Positions 19,842 through 31,967 of a stretch of 64,000 nucleotides of DNA are shown piece by piece (the first letter of the stretch is position 1; each line of letters begins with the position of its first letter). Origin of the DNA: Ignelater luminosus (taxonomy: Eukaryota > Arthropoda > Insecta > Coleoptera > Elateridae); the NCBI GenBank assembly GCA_011009095.1, contig VTPC01090587.1:529225-593224 (forward strand), read 5' to 3'. Below the pieces are notes generated by a model that saw only the letters and a list, made by a program, of their open reading frames with translations, ran no database searches and had not been told where the DNA came from. Made by a program: the position numbers and the translations under genes.

Positions 19842-20260
19842 TTTGACTTTTGTTTGTTGATAACTGTGATATTCAGCTGATGTTCATTAAACTATATCAA
19901 CTTGGATACAGGTTCATACTACTATTGCTACTAGTTATAACTAAAGATGTTTTACACTGGCGAAAACTGATACCCAAAATAGAACATTTCAGAAATCTAT
20001 TCTTTTATTATTAATTGACAGCAAAAATGTTTAAAAGATTTCTTAAATTAAACATTTTTACATAGCTTTTCAAATTAGGGAGATATTTGATTTTTTAGAA
20101 AACCGCGATTTTCACCTTTTTGGAATACTTGCTAATCGGTTATGTACCTAAATCTGGATCGGCATATAAAATTGCACAACATTGTCCATTTAACTAAATC
20201 TCTAACTATAATAATAAAAATGCTACTCATGCAAACCCACTCGATTTGGGACACACTGTA

Positions 20261-20952
20261 TATTTCCAAACACATTTATCAATTTTGAGTGGAATTTTAG
20301 AATAACTTTACAAAATATGACTCTCTCAAGATCTCAACTTTTTAATGACTAAGTATTCCTTTTTTTTTTTATTTTAGTGTTCTTTTTTCTTCAAGATGAA
20401 CACGTTCCACGCGTTATTTAAAATTTCTTATTGCTACATTACCGTGTAACATTTGACACATTTGATGAATGTGAATTCTTAACATTTCTATTATCAAAAC
20501 CGTATGCTAAATGATTATTCTAAAAGATATAACTAATTGTATCTAATTTAATGTTAAATATACTGCATAACTGGATTTTATAGGGAAATTTTATCACTAT
20601 TTCACATGCTTGAATGCAAATAATGGAATTTTACAAGAAAACCTTGGGATGATAGGCTGCTTTCTGAGCATGGTCAAGGACAGTTGAAGCTCTATTCTTA
20701 TACTACATCTTAATTATTATTTTATTATTATTCTTGAATAAACAACAAATAAAAATTTTGCTATTATTCTAGTGAGAAATTAACAAGCCATAAAGATATC
20801 CTTATCTTTTAATAAGTTTATTTAAAACCGTACAACAGTACTTTATTTTTCAAATTCAACATTTTTTATTTTTTTTTCTTTTAACAAACTATGCGTTTCC
20901 ATCCATTTCCATTCTTCTTTACCCTTCTGTGCTTGGATATAAGACAGTAATA
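20261..20952. other. Intergenic between two transposons
   Basis: This is AT-rich DNA between the composite element and the irritans mariner. I see no gene or repeat boundary. Confidence 0.5.
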
Positions 20953-20954
20953 TA

Positions 20955-22280
20955 CGAGGGTGGTCTGAAAAGTTTCCGACCTAACAAAGATACAAGACAT
21001 TTTTTCTGAAAATTTTTTTTTATTTTTCAACATAGTCTCCTTGTAACTCTACACATTTCTCCCAGCGATGCTCCCATCTCTGTAACCCGTCCAAATAGTA
21101 CTCGGCATTTTTCTCTGCAAAATAATTGTTTACGAAGGTGATTGCCTCTTCATTTGACGAAAATCTTTGTCCTCCGAGCGCAATTTTTAGATGAGGGAAC
21201 AAAAAGAAGTCGCTTGGGGCTAGATCTGGTGAGTAAGGCGGATGATCAACCAGTTCAAACCGTAATTCGTGGATTTTCGGCATGGCAACCGCTGAGGTGT
21301 GAGACGGTGCGTTGTCTTGGTGAAACAGGATTTTCTTTTTCTGCAAATGTGGCCGTTTTTTCGCAAGTTCTGCCTTCAGCTTGTCAAGTAATGATGCATA
21401 GTATGCTCCTGTAATGGTTTTTCCCTTTTGAAGATAATCGATTAAGATAACTCCATGACTAGCCCAAAAAACAGTCGCCATCACTTTCCCAGCCGAAAAA
21501 ACAGTTTTTGCTTTTTTTTGGAGCCGGTTCCCCCTTTGCAGTCCACTGTTTGGACTGTATTTTTGTTTCGGGCGTATAATGGTGTATCCAAGTTTCATCT
21601 ACAGTAATTAATCGGCGCCAAAACTCGGATTTATTTCGCCTAAACTGCGCCAAAACTCGGATTTATTTCGCCTAAACTGCGCCAAAAGAGCGTTGGAAAT
21701 ATTCATTCGAACACGTTTTTGGTCTAACGTGAGCAAACGCGGCACCCAACGCGCGGACAGCTTTCTCCTGCCTAAATGTTGATTTAATATATGACAAACA
21801 CGTTCTTTTGACATGTTCATAACCTCTGCTATCTCTCTCACTTTAATTCGGCGGTCGTCTAGCACCATTTGGTGAACTTTGGCGATGTTTTCGTCGGTAG
21901 TTGCAGTTTTTGGACGTCCCGAACGTTCATCGTCTCCCAAGCTTTTACGGCCACGTTTAAATTCAGCAGCCCAAAATTTCACTGTGGTAAATGATGGTGC
22001 AGAGTCCCCATACACAGAATTCAACTCATCTTTTATTTGCGAAGGCGTATTGCCTTTCAAAAACAAATATTTAATGACAGCTCGATACTCGATTTTGTCC
22101 ATTTTCACAAAAAAACTCACATCAACTTACTCAAACGACTGTTACATAAAAACTGCACGTCCAAAATGGCTGAAACGTTGGTGAGTAACTGTCAACAGAT
22201 GAACAACGAAATTCAGCAGCTTTTATTTACGAGTGCTGCCATCTTCACGTTGAGGTCGGAAACTTTTCAGACCATCCTCG
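20955..22280 (-). mobile_element. Irritans-subfamily mariner, inactivated
   Basis: Inverted ends CGAGGGTGGTCTGAAAAGTT and its near-complement (one mismatch in 28) bracket 1326 bp, with TA at both flanks (20953-20954 and 22281-22282). It carries one transposase pseudogene. Confidence 0.92.
21020..22102 (-). pseudogene. Irritans-type (Hmar1-like) mariner transposase, two frame breaks
   Basis: The frame starts at the ATG at 22102 (MDKIEYRAVIKYLFLKG) and continues through helix-turn-helix motifs, the GRPKTATT hook and KWVPRLLT-like linker (here RWVPRLLT). A 32-bp tandem duplication (21615-21646 and 21647-21678) repeats the FRRNKSEFW segment and shifts the frame. A second shift occurs near 21530 after KGEPAPKK. 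All three catalytic acids survive in different frames: ITVDETWIHHY, LFHQDNAPSH and PPYSPDLAPSDFFLF. The C-terminus ends ELQGDYVEK. Otherwise the sequence is well preserved, which suggests a fairly recent insertion. Confidence 0.9.
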
Positions 22281-22282
22281 TA

Positions 22283-23896
22283 AAGCTTACCATGTATTCT
22301 ATATTGGAATTTACTTATTGGGAAATATTCTATTATTTTTAACTGATATATACAATCACCAGATTTCTTGCTAATTGTTTAAAAATGTTTGTACTAGTTC
22401 TTTTGGCCTATACATTTTTAACAATTATTAAATCCCTTATGTTAAAGATGTACGTTTTATGTTGTTTTTTATTGCTAATAACAAATGTTGAAATTGCTGT
22501 GGATTTCTATTTTCTTGAACTGCCCAAGGTCGATCTGGATTTTGTTTCTTCTGTAAATACAATGGACAAAAATTCGTTACCGTATTTGAAAGTTTATGTT
22601 CGAGTTTTTCACCTGTGTTGAAGACGTTCGTTCTGGAAATATGAAGCATTATCTGCCAATATCTTGATTTCCCATTTATTTTTTTAACAAATCTTTCCAG
22701 ACACTGAATTATAACGTTCGCATATTCTATTTTCTGCATGTATACAGCTTTACAAATTAACGTAATCTTTATAGTTATTCGGCAAACATGACCAAAGAAT
22801 GTGCATTTTCCGTTGCGTAAGTGACTGGAATTACACTGTACGCGTAATTATCGTTGAGAGCCAATTGCTAAGCAATGATTCTCTGAATATCAACCAAACT
22901 TTTCTTGCACTACCAACACGTCCATATCTCTGGTGAAGATCTAAAGGTTTTTCTTCTATGTATTGTTTAGTTGTGACATACTTTTTGGTACCCTATTTTC
23001 TTACAAAGATAACCTGCTAGGTACCAGAAACCTTTATAACATTTTTGTTTTGCTAACTTCTGATGGAAATGGTTCAACTCTTCTCTCTCTCTTGTTGTCG
23101 TCTTAGATAGTTTTCTGAGTAGATACATTACTGGCTAATTAATTAATGAGTTGATACCAATCATGTACTCATTGTTTTTGAATTGCTTTGGTTTTAGGTC
23201 GATTTAGCATATTGGCTATCAAATTATTCTTTCCTATACTGGCTCTCAAACAAGATCTGTAGATGCGGTTGTTGACGAATCTTGTTTCAGATAAGAATTG
23301 TAATTGTTTGAATCACAAATGGTTTGCCCAACAAATAAAATCTTCATTTATCTAGTGCAAATACCATATGGCACACATTTCTTTCTCGAAATCTTTCAAT
23401 AACCCTGAGATGAAACGTATATGGGCGTTTCGTTTCCATCTTTATCTATTTGAACCAACTTTGCCAAACAGGCATCACTTCTGAAAATAAACTGTAAATT
23501 AAGATTTAGATGCTATAAAAAAAGGAAGCGATAAGAAGACTGAGAATAAGTGAGAGCGTGAGGAAGAGCAGGAAAAGAATGAGGCAGTGAGAAGGAAGTG
23601 AGAGAAAGGGTTGAAAAAGATGGGATAAGGGTAAAGAAGCCCAAAGTGTAGTAATTCAGCCAAGTGCAGTAAGAATGTAAACCAAATAATAATAATTTAC
23701 TGATTTTAGTGCATGGTTCGAATAAGGGCAGTACCTTTGGAAAAGTTCACGTAAAGAGAGAAAAAAACGCATACAAATCAAACTTCTTTGATTATTTTTA
23801 ACTTAAAAAGACTGATATATACAAAATGTATAAACATAATTAGCCATGTTAGTTTAAGATGCGCTACCGAAAATTATCATTTATTAGATACTCTAA
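22283..23896. other. Intergenic, degenerate; no recognisable gene
   Basis: Short ORFs on both strands near 22385-22740 overlap one another and match no domain I know. A purine-rich, GAGA-like low-complexity run occupies about 23518-23650. Confidence 0.45.
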
Positions 23897-24358
23897 AGCA
23901 GTGCCGTAACTAGCCTTTTTTGCGCCCGTTGCGAGCTTTTCTATAACTGAGCCCTTGAAAAATGTTCTAATCTTTCCCGGCTCTCACAATAAAATGGACA
24001 ATGTCTACAAAAAAATCTATTATCCTAAACCAAATTTTTGTTTAAGTAGGTATAGATAGGTACTTCGTGTAATTTGAATGAAAGTATAGAAATTAAGTAA
24101 GAAAAGTGTTTATTCGAAAATATTTGCCAAAACACACAATAATAAAATACTCAAAATACCAGATAGGTACTCGTTAGTAGAGATTAAAAATAACAACTAT
24201 CTGTTTAAGACTTTGTCCAGATAAAGCGATTTACGCGCGAGTCGATTCGCTTTTGTTCCATATTGCTTCATAGGCGAACAGAAAAACACACGAGTGCATG
24301 TGGACGGAATGTATGAAACTCTAGTATTGAGTGTGAGCACGCTTTATCTGGAAAATAT

Positions 24359-27300
24359 CTAAAGATTTACTTTTCGTACTTTCCTCATTGCGAAGTCCTC
24401 GATAACATTTTCATACGACAGGGACCGTGCTATGTCGCGTTCAATAGACAAAATCGCTAGGCCAGACAATCTTTCTTGGCCCATTGTCGAGCGCAGGTAT
24501 GACTTAATCAATTTGAGTTTACTGAATGATCTCTCGCAGAAAGCTACAGTCACTGGCATCGTTAAAAAAATCTTTAGAGCGACTACTACGTTGGAAAATA
24601 TTTCCTTTAAATCCAGTTCTACTACAGCTTGAAGAAGACCCAGACTTGACTGACATTCACATTTAACAAATAATTCAGGCGCAACAACTTGACTCTTCAA
24701 TGTTTCTAATTCGGCCCAAAATTCAGTGGCATTTATATCAGCAGAATATTTGATACATAAATCAGCTGCATATTTTTTTAGTTCTTCAACTGAATATTTA
24801 GTTATATCTTCTACCGTTAAAAAATTGAATAAGTTGTAAATGTTATGTAGTTTTTCGAATCGCCATGTAAATTCAGAAATCATTTTATGTATTGCTTCAT
24901 TTATCTGAATTTTGAAACTTTGTTGCGGGGTAATGTCGTAACCGGCGTCTAAACTTTTGCTTAAATTATGTCTTTTTACCTGCTTTCTTCGCTGTTCAGG
25001 AAAATTGTCATTAATGTCACATTCTTCGCAAACTTTTTTTGCTTTTTCAAAAACATTGTCTACAGTCTCGCGAATATCCTGCATCTGCCTTATTAATCCC
25101 TTCATTAATTCAGAGGCTTTGTCGATAGTAATAGTTTTCGATTGTAGAACTACATTCACTTTGTCAAAAGATTCTAAAATTGGATTCCAAATTTGTAGCG
25201 TACACATAAATTTATAATTTATTAAGCCCATAATGCTTTTCACAGTCGCGATTGTTTCCGCATTATAATCGTTGCTACTTAAATTTTGTAACACACACCA
25301 GATTTGGGGTATTTGCAAGTTTAAAGCTTTGACAGCTCTAGCTTTAGAGGCCCGCCTAGTGTCGGCGTGCTTTTTCAATGAAATTTTTAAACGGTTCATT
25401 AACGTTTCCCATCTGACCGTGGAACTCGAAAAAAAAATAATAGTCCAGTCAACGAAAGGGTTGTAGAGGACATGGAAGGGGGGAGAATTTTTCTCTTGAG
25501 GAATGTGTTGGGGGTAGTTAGGAGGCAAACATACTAAAAGTCCCCGCCCCTAGCTCTGCCGCTTTAGGGGGGGGAGGGGAGAGGAAAGGTCCCTTTTTTC
25601 GGTTCTTCGCTTGTAACTCGGAAACGGTGCATCGTACGGGAAAAAGTATTCCTTACAAAATAAAAGATAATTAAATTTCCTACAAGAATGTTTATATTCA
25701 TTTGTTTCCTATGTGTTACAGTTTCCGAGATATTCGCCAGCGAAAATCGATAATTTTCCAAACTTTTTTTGCCTCACATTTTTCGTCAAACTTGTCCTTC
25801 TCACTCCTCAGCCTTATGTTTTCAGAAAGGTCGTCAGACGGGAAGTTATAGAGCATTAAATTTCCTTCAAAAATATGTAAGTTGACTAATTTATCTTCTA
25901 CAGGTCAGAAGTTACAGCAATTTGAAGTTTTCGGATAAATTTCGTGATTTCTCAAGAAAAGTCAATGAATGCCCGAAAGGGGGTTATAAAGATATTTTTT
26001 TGTCTTAAGGAATGTGTTCGTGGTAGTTAGGAGGAAAACATACTAAAAGTCCCCGCCACTAGCCCCTGTCGCTTCAGGAGGGGGGGGTGGAAAAATCCCT
26101 TTTTTCGGTATTTTGCCTATAACTCGGAAACGGTGCGTCGTACGGTAAAACGTGCTCCTTACAAGATAAAAGATAATCAAATTGCCTACAAGAATATGTC
26201 TATTCATTTTTTCCTATGTGTTATAGTTTCCGAGATATTCGCCAGCGAAAATCAATAATTTTCTTGCCTCACATTCTTCGTCAAACTTGTCCTTCTAACT
26301 CCTCAGCCTTATGTTTTCAGAAAGGTCGTCAGACGGGAAGTTATAGAGCATTAAATTTTCTTCAAAAATATGTAAGTTGACTAATTTATCTTCTACAGGT
26401 CAGAAGTTACAGCAATTTGAAGTTTTCGGATAAATTTTGTGATTTCTCAAGAAAACTATACTTTCGTTATTATCGCTATGCATGTATTAAAAAACTGAAA
26501 TTTAAGAAAAATCTTAACTAGTCTTGGCAAACTCCAGTTTAGGATTGAATTGTGAAATCATGTCCACGAAACTTAAGAAACCTCCAGATCCTGATTCTAC
26601 AATATGCTCATGAAAGCCTCTGAGGGGTAAATTATTTTCTGCGCAGAACAAAATTATGCTAGTGCACACTTTTAAAATATGTCTCCACTTTTTTGTTTCT
26701 TGATCAATAGCTTTTTGCAAAGACGCATCTATAGTGGTCTTATTCTTTATTTGCTGTTCAAGCGTTTCCCACTTAATACAATACAATACAATCTATGAAA
26801 TGTAGAGTTTTCGTGCTCAATCATTAAAACCTTTTTGTGCATCAGCAAGTGTTGGCCTTGTCTGCTTAGTCGAAGAAGAACCAAAAAGTATACACGGGAA
26901 ACAAAATATTGCTTCTCTCTTTTTACTGCACATCAACCATGGCTTGGGTACCATCTCGCCGTTGCTCATCTTTTTTGTAAACCAATGCACATGAAATTTT
27001 CGTTCTGCGTCTTCACCTTCAGTTAAATAAATATTTTTACTACCTTTTCCTTGATCAGGGCCTTTCTCGACAAGGAAACAACGAACGGGGTCAGTTATGG
27101 GTAACTATGAAACAGGATCGTTTGTATCTAATTGGGTCTTATCAGTTGCAGCTGTTTCTACAATTTGAATTTCAGAATTTGGACTAATGTTTGGCAAAAT
27201 CATGTCTTCATTTTCTCTTTCTAAATTGGTTTCAGTTCCAGATATACCAGGTACATCATCTTCCTGACTATTTTCTGCCTGTGTCCATTTTCTTAATGAA

Positions 27301-27370
27301 TTTTGGCTTCAATCTCCCTCACGGGTTTTTTTTTTCGAAACTCAGAACCAGATGGACGTTTTTGTGACAT
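24359..27370 (-). pseudogene. hAT (ZMYM1-like, TTF-type) transposase, broken and missing its catalytic core
   Basis: Starting at the ATG at 27370, the N-terminus (MSQKRPSGSEFRKKKP) matches the KxPSGxEyRKxK opening of this transposase class. After stops and shifts, a TTF-type zinc-finger region reads on the minus strand near 27080-26840 (RKFHVHWFTKK, then WLMCSKKREAIFCFPC). Next is a 26786-26514 block (WRHILKVCTSIILFCAEN, then LPLRGFHE). The central DDE region is replaced by a tandem repeat of about 0.5 kb units. The long final block (25460-24359) has FSSSTVRWETL and the hAT dimerisation motif (PVTVAFCERSFSKLKLIK, then RLSGLAILSIE). These proteins cut and paste DNA; this copy cannot. Confidence 0.8.
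25489..26456. repeat. Two tandem units of about 0.5 kb inside the hAT transposase gene
   Basis: The segment from about 25489 recurs at about 25998 (period near 509 bp), with shared landmarks AACTCGGAAACGGTG, TTTCCGAGATATTCGCCAGC and AGAAAGGTCGTCAGACGGGA, and G-rich runs of 8 or more. The units are close to identical apart from small indels. They are non-coding and satellite-like, and separate the N- and C-terminal halves of the transposase. Confidence 0.8.
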
Positions 27371-28207
27371 GATGTTAGTTATGGCGTACGTGCTTAGTTT
27401 ACGGTAGCCAGCAGATAATATCTCTGAAAGAAGAAATGCGAATCTGCTCTAGTTTAGTATATATTATCAAAACAAAATATGCCACTTAAAAATAAATATT
27501 ACTTACTTAGGAAAGTACGTAATCCAAAGTCTATTATCAGTTTATAAATCGTACCTAAAAGTCACTTTTATTTATTAATATTATCAGCCTGTAAATATCC
27601 GACTGCTGGGCACATGCCACCTACTCACTCCCACTGAAGATCGATCTCCCAAAGAATGAAATTTTAACCAAAAAACACGGAGCTAAATAAAACTTTCTAC
27701 ACTGAGGGACAAGTTTATTCACCACGAATAAAAACGTGTACTTGGATACTTGGAGAGAGACGTAACTTTAAATTTACTACTTAGGTAACATTAAATGAAT
27801 TTGTCTCTCAGTGACGTAAAACTTTAAAACACAGTTTTCCAACTTACCCAAACGAGTTCATCAACAAATCTTCTTCACTCTCACACACAATTTTGTTTTT
27901 AATTAATTTTAAAACAATGACAAAACGATATAATATGCTCCGCTTGCGGGACGCGTGGCAGACTGGTTGTAGCCGCCGACCCGCCTCCCGATATTCGGGG
28001 ATTCCCCTGATGGCGCGGAATAACGGCCGGAAATCTCCCGGGCCACACTTGCCCAGCGTCACGCAACTCGCACCCGCGGACCCATTTTCGCGCCTTGCCG
28101 GCGTTTGTCAGAACGCAACGCCTACAGCAGTTACAGCTCCCGGCACGTATGTTATTTGCTGCGCCCTGTGCCTGGGCACCTCTGGCACCGCCCTAGTTAC
28201 GGTACTG

Positions 28208-30180
28208 CTACCGAAGGGTTTACAACACCGAGCTTCGTATATATCAAACGGATTTATTGTAGAATATTATAATTATTATCTATATGCATAGATTATAAAT
28301 TGTAAACAGTAATTATTACAAAATGTAGGTACATTTATTCAGTGTATACCTAATCGATAATAAAGATACACTAAAGATGTTTCTTTTTTATCTTAAACAG
28401 AAAATAAACTAAATCTATTCTATTAATAAGACTTACTGTTGAACTGCCGTGCTTATATAGGTAAATCCCGTTTGGAGATTTAGACCACAGTTGTCCCCTC
28501 GCTGAGCTTAGCTTCTGAAATTAGGTGGAAGTGTAGATAAATAGCTCCTTAAGATAGACTCGGATTAAAGTTGCAAAATGCCAGTTAACAATTCCTACTA
28601 GCACCTTCTAAGTGTATTTAAACCCCAATTTATACTTCTTCTAAATACCTAAAATTTAATTTTAAACAACGAGAATATTAGCAACGGAAGAAGATACTTT
28701 TCAAATATTTCTTTTAACTTACCCCAAACTGACAAGGTGTAACAAAAATGAAGAATGTACCAATTGAAATAAATCCTCATCCACAGAAGTTTCCTTCAGA
28801 AATTAATAAACTTAATTTCATCGAACTATTTAATATTTTTATATACAATTATAATCCGACACACATCGTAGGTAATTAATTCAACCCAATATAATAATTG
28901 TAAAATAAGTTGATCAATTGAATAACTTGTTGAATGAAAACTTGGCGAAGAATCCAAAAGATTCTTGAAAGTTTCATTCAATAGAAGATATGATAAGCTA
29001 ACTCGAATAAAATAGTAAAAATACTTAAAACTATAATATAAACAAATATGAAATATGTGTAAAAAGATTTTAAAGTAAATTCTTTAAAAACATTAAAATG
29101 TGCAAGGCGCATTCAATACAAATTATATTCAACTATTCAAGATTCCTATTAATAAGAAATTGAACCGTTACAAGAGAATAGAGATGTTCTAAAAGTCTTG
29201 TGCTAATTAAATAATATTTTAAAAGTAAGATTTAGCCAACTTTTTTGTTTTTGACTTATTGTTAAAAGTCAGTTTTTTATAAGGATAACAAAAGCACGCA
29301 TTTTGGATACCAAACGTAAATTTTCCGTTTTTCCTTTTTTTAAAGGATATTTAATAGCTATAAAACCGTTCGAGTGGAAATTGCACGGGTGATTTCTGAT
29401 AGTATGATTATTTTCTTTAAAGATTCACTTGAAGTGTTATCACTGGACTGTATCTTCATTTATATACCACAGTGCGGTGACCGAACGAAGTCACCTTTTC
29501 TTGTTTGTATATTTTATTGTTACGTATATACACTAATTGAGTATCTATAGGTCTACCTTCCAAAGAGAAAAGTAGCCTTCTATTACCTTTGTTAAATATC
29601 TAGAAATGAAATTACATACATACGATATATTACAGAAAACACATATACAAATTCATTTGCAAATTGACTATAACAATAAAAATAGGATAGTAAATAAACG
29701 AGAAGGTAAATCTTACCAGTTCTAAAATTATATCAAAAATAAATTGAAGCTTTGAAAGGCAGAGTCTTAGAAAATAGTTTTAACAAAATACTCATAGTTA
29801 ATTTAATAATTAAGACTAAACAAAAATGCTTGTATAATATTTTATGTAGTATCTTGTGTCAAGCTAGGTCAAGCGTAGCTTTTGATAACTACCCATTCAT
29901 TTTTTCAATCACTGCCTAGAACTAGTTAAAAAACTGGTTAAGAAGAACTTTTAAGCTGGATCCTAGTTTTTAGAAGATTACGTAAAAATTGTAAGAGTGA
30001 GTTTGTTCTGTTTTTAATAGATAAATTCTAAAGCATCTCGTAAATCTTACTGATAAACTTTTTGTTTTTATTATTTATCATTTACAGTCTTTTCAAGAAC
30101 AAACTCCTAATAAGAATGTCAATATTTTACGGAAAAACATATCAATGATATCAATCTTTTTAGTAACAAGTATAATAGAG
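28208..30180. other. Intergenic, no gene seen
   Basis: This is AT-rich sequence with no ORF of note and no transposon ends that I can pair. Confidence 0.5.
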
Positions 30181-31118
30181 GGTCCGGAAAAAGTTCCGGC
30201 AGCCTCGTATCTTTGCCTCGTAATTTCTAAGCGGAAAAATATATACAGGGTGTTCAGCGAGGAATGAGACAGCGCGATATTTTGGAAACGAATGCAGATT
30301 TTAAAATTCTGAAAGCTTTATTATAAATGTAAGGTAGGAAAACATATTTTGTGATAAAAAGTTTTTAAATTAAATGCGTCACCGCCAGGTGGCGCTACCT
30401 AACTTAATTTTTTGTTGACTCAGACGATAAGTTGAAATGGACTCATTTATTTACTTTTTTCCGTCCGCCAACAACAGTTCACAGTCTAAGCGAACGACTA
30501 CGTGTTGACTACGATATTCTGTGACCTTTCCCTCCAGCGCAGCATTTCGCTTATGACGTAATTGACCTTACTTACGTCTACCATATTCCCTCTAGCTACC
30601 TCCTTTCTTACTCTTGACCACACCTCGCCGTCGACATTGTTGGCTTGTAAACAAAGTATATGAAATATTCGCTATGCGAGGTCCATTTCAATTTATCGTC
30701 TGTGGGCGTTAACGGCTGAACAGTACGAAAGTGGTACGGAATCATGGATATAAAAAATCTGCTTTTAAAACATTATGCACGATGGAATTACTAGAAATAT
30801 TAAATCGACAGCATTAATTCGGTTCGGTATCATTTGACCTCTCTCAACTGCCGATCCGATTTTCTGAATACATTTGCAAAGCCAGTACATTCTGGCATAT
30901 TTGTTGAAACTAAACTCCATTCTAGTGCAAGAGCCACTCACAGAAAAAGAAAGCCTGAATCCTGACTTTCTGGAGTTGTTAGTATGCATTTTAAGCATAT
31001 TTTTACGATTTTTTAAAAATCTGGAGAAAACTGTAAAACAAGTAAACTTTTTTGCATAAAATGTTAGTTAAAGAAACAAAGACCACATTGGTCTTTCTGG
31101 CGTTTTGATTTTAGGAAT
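30181..31118. repeat. Repeat-derived DNA with several inverted pairs
   Basis: A transposon-end-like TACAGGGTGTTC is at 30243. A 25-28 bp inverted pair (GACGATAAGTTGAAATGGAC near 30420 and its near-complement near 30680) frames about 290 bp. A separate sequence near 30913-30980 (GAGCCACTCACAGAAAAAGA) is repeated inverted near 31663-31720. No intact element can be delimited. Confidence 0.4.
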
Positions 31119-31120
31119 TA

Positions 31121-31379
31121 CAGCTCGACCAACCTCAGAAAAGCCCTGAGTGGGCGTGTATGGGAGAGCTACATGTTGACCAAGTACACTCGCATCCAAA
31201 AATCTTCCGGCGGGAAATTTAAATAAAACTAAACACCGCCAATAACATACAATAGATTTAAAACAACTTTTTGTCAGTTAATGTACTCGAGTAAAATTAC
31301 GCTTCTGATTGGTCGGCGTTGTTGGTTATTGAAATTAATTCGCATATTTTCCGGGGCTTTTCTGAGGTTGGTCGCGCTG
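31121..31379. mobile_element. TA-flanked MITE, copy 2 of 2
   Basis: The ends CAGCTCGACCAACCTCAGAA and its near-complement are flanked by TA (31119-31120 and 31380-31381). It is 259 bp, about 24 bp longer than copy 1 because of an extra stretch near 31322-31340. Confidence 0.75.
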
Positions 31380-31967
31380 TAGGTTAAAAAGACTGATAAA
31401 ATGACGCAAATTTCAAGTAGTTAGAATTGGGTACAATAAGTGAAATTTTCCGTTTACTGTTTTTCGTGTTTTACATGGTATTTTTACCAAAGTACTTGTA
31501 TTTCATCACTTTACGAAAATTTATAAACGCCAGATAGTTAGGATTCGTGAAAAACTAGACTTTTTCATAATTTCCACTACGAGCGCATACCCACACCTAG
31601 CTCGTTGAGATTTTCACCAGAGTACCTAGATACCTTTCTGCGTCGATGTGTAACAACGCCAGAAAGTTAGGATTCAAGTCTTTTTTTTCTGTCAGCGGCT
31701 CTTGTACTACCAGTTTTTTAGTCTTTCTACGCGAATCTGTTCCTCCAATTGTCAAACACCCTATATAAAGAACTATAAATTGACGGCCAAGCGCACATTT
31801 TAAAACAATTAGTTCCTGACTACGACGCATAGTGACTCTGAAATCTTCCAAGGCCGATAAGATCGTTGTCTGTAACAAATAGATAAATATAACCTAAAAA
31901 TTAAAAACGTAATATTTTTTAATTTAAATATTGCAATATTTGAAATATATTAAATTAATTTTATAAC

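Larger units (their letters stand above)
14489..20260 (-). mobile_element. Composite DUF4817-type Tc1/mariner-like transposon carrying nested insertions
   Basis: Long inverted arms define it. The outer arm at about 14489-14720 matches the complement of about 20030-20260, with outer ends resembling TACAGTGTGTCCCAAATCGA. The inner arm at about 14732-14900 matches 18061-18112 plus 16125-16239. The right arm is therefore split twice: by a TTAA-flanked element (16240-18060) and by about 1.9 kb of other DNA (about 18113-20045). Without these the element is about 2 kb, a sensible autonomous size, and holds one transposase remnant. Confidence 0.7.
23899..28207 (-). mobile_element. ZMYM1-like hAT transposon, decayed
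   Basis: The ends CAGTGCCGTAACTAG (23899) and the complement of CAGTACCGTAACTAG (ending 28207) are typical hAT termini. The flanking 8-mers are not obviously duplicated. The right end (27930-28200) is strikingly GC-rich against its surroundings. Inside are a broken transposase gene, a large tandem repeat, and near 27587-27650 a fragment reading CGACTGCTGGGCACATGCC, like a repeat widespread in insects. Confidence 0.8.

Noticed and set aside
21142..21414. Plus-strand 90-codon ORF in the irritans mariner
   Set aside because: Antisense shadow of the transposase core.
22385..22739. Overlapping ORFs of 78-100 codons on both strands
   Set aside because: No recognisable motif, no splice support and mutual overlap; probably chance or an unrecognisable repeat.
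27893..28291. 132-codon plus-strand ORF in a GC-rich patch
   Set aside because: It spans the GC-rich right end of the hAT transposon and runs past its terminus; no domain or start context supports it.
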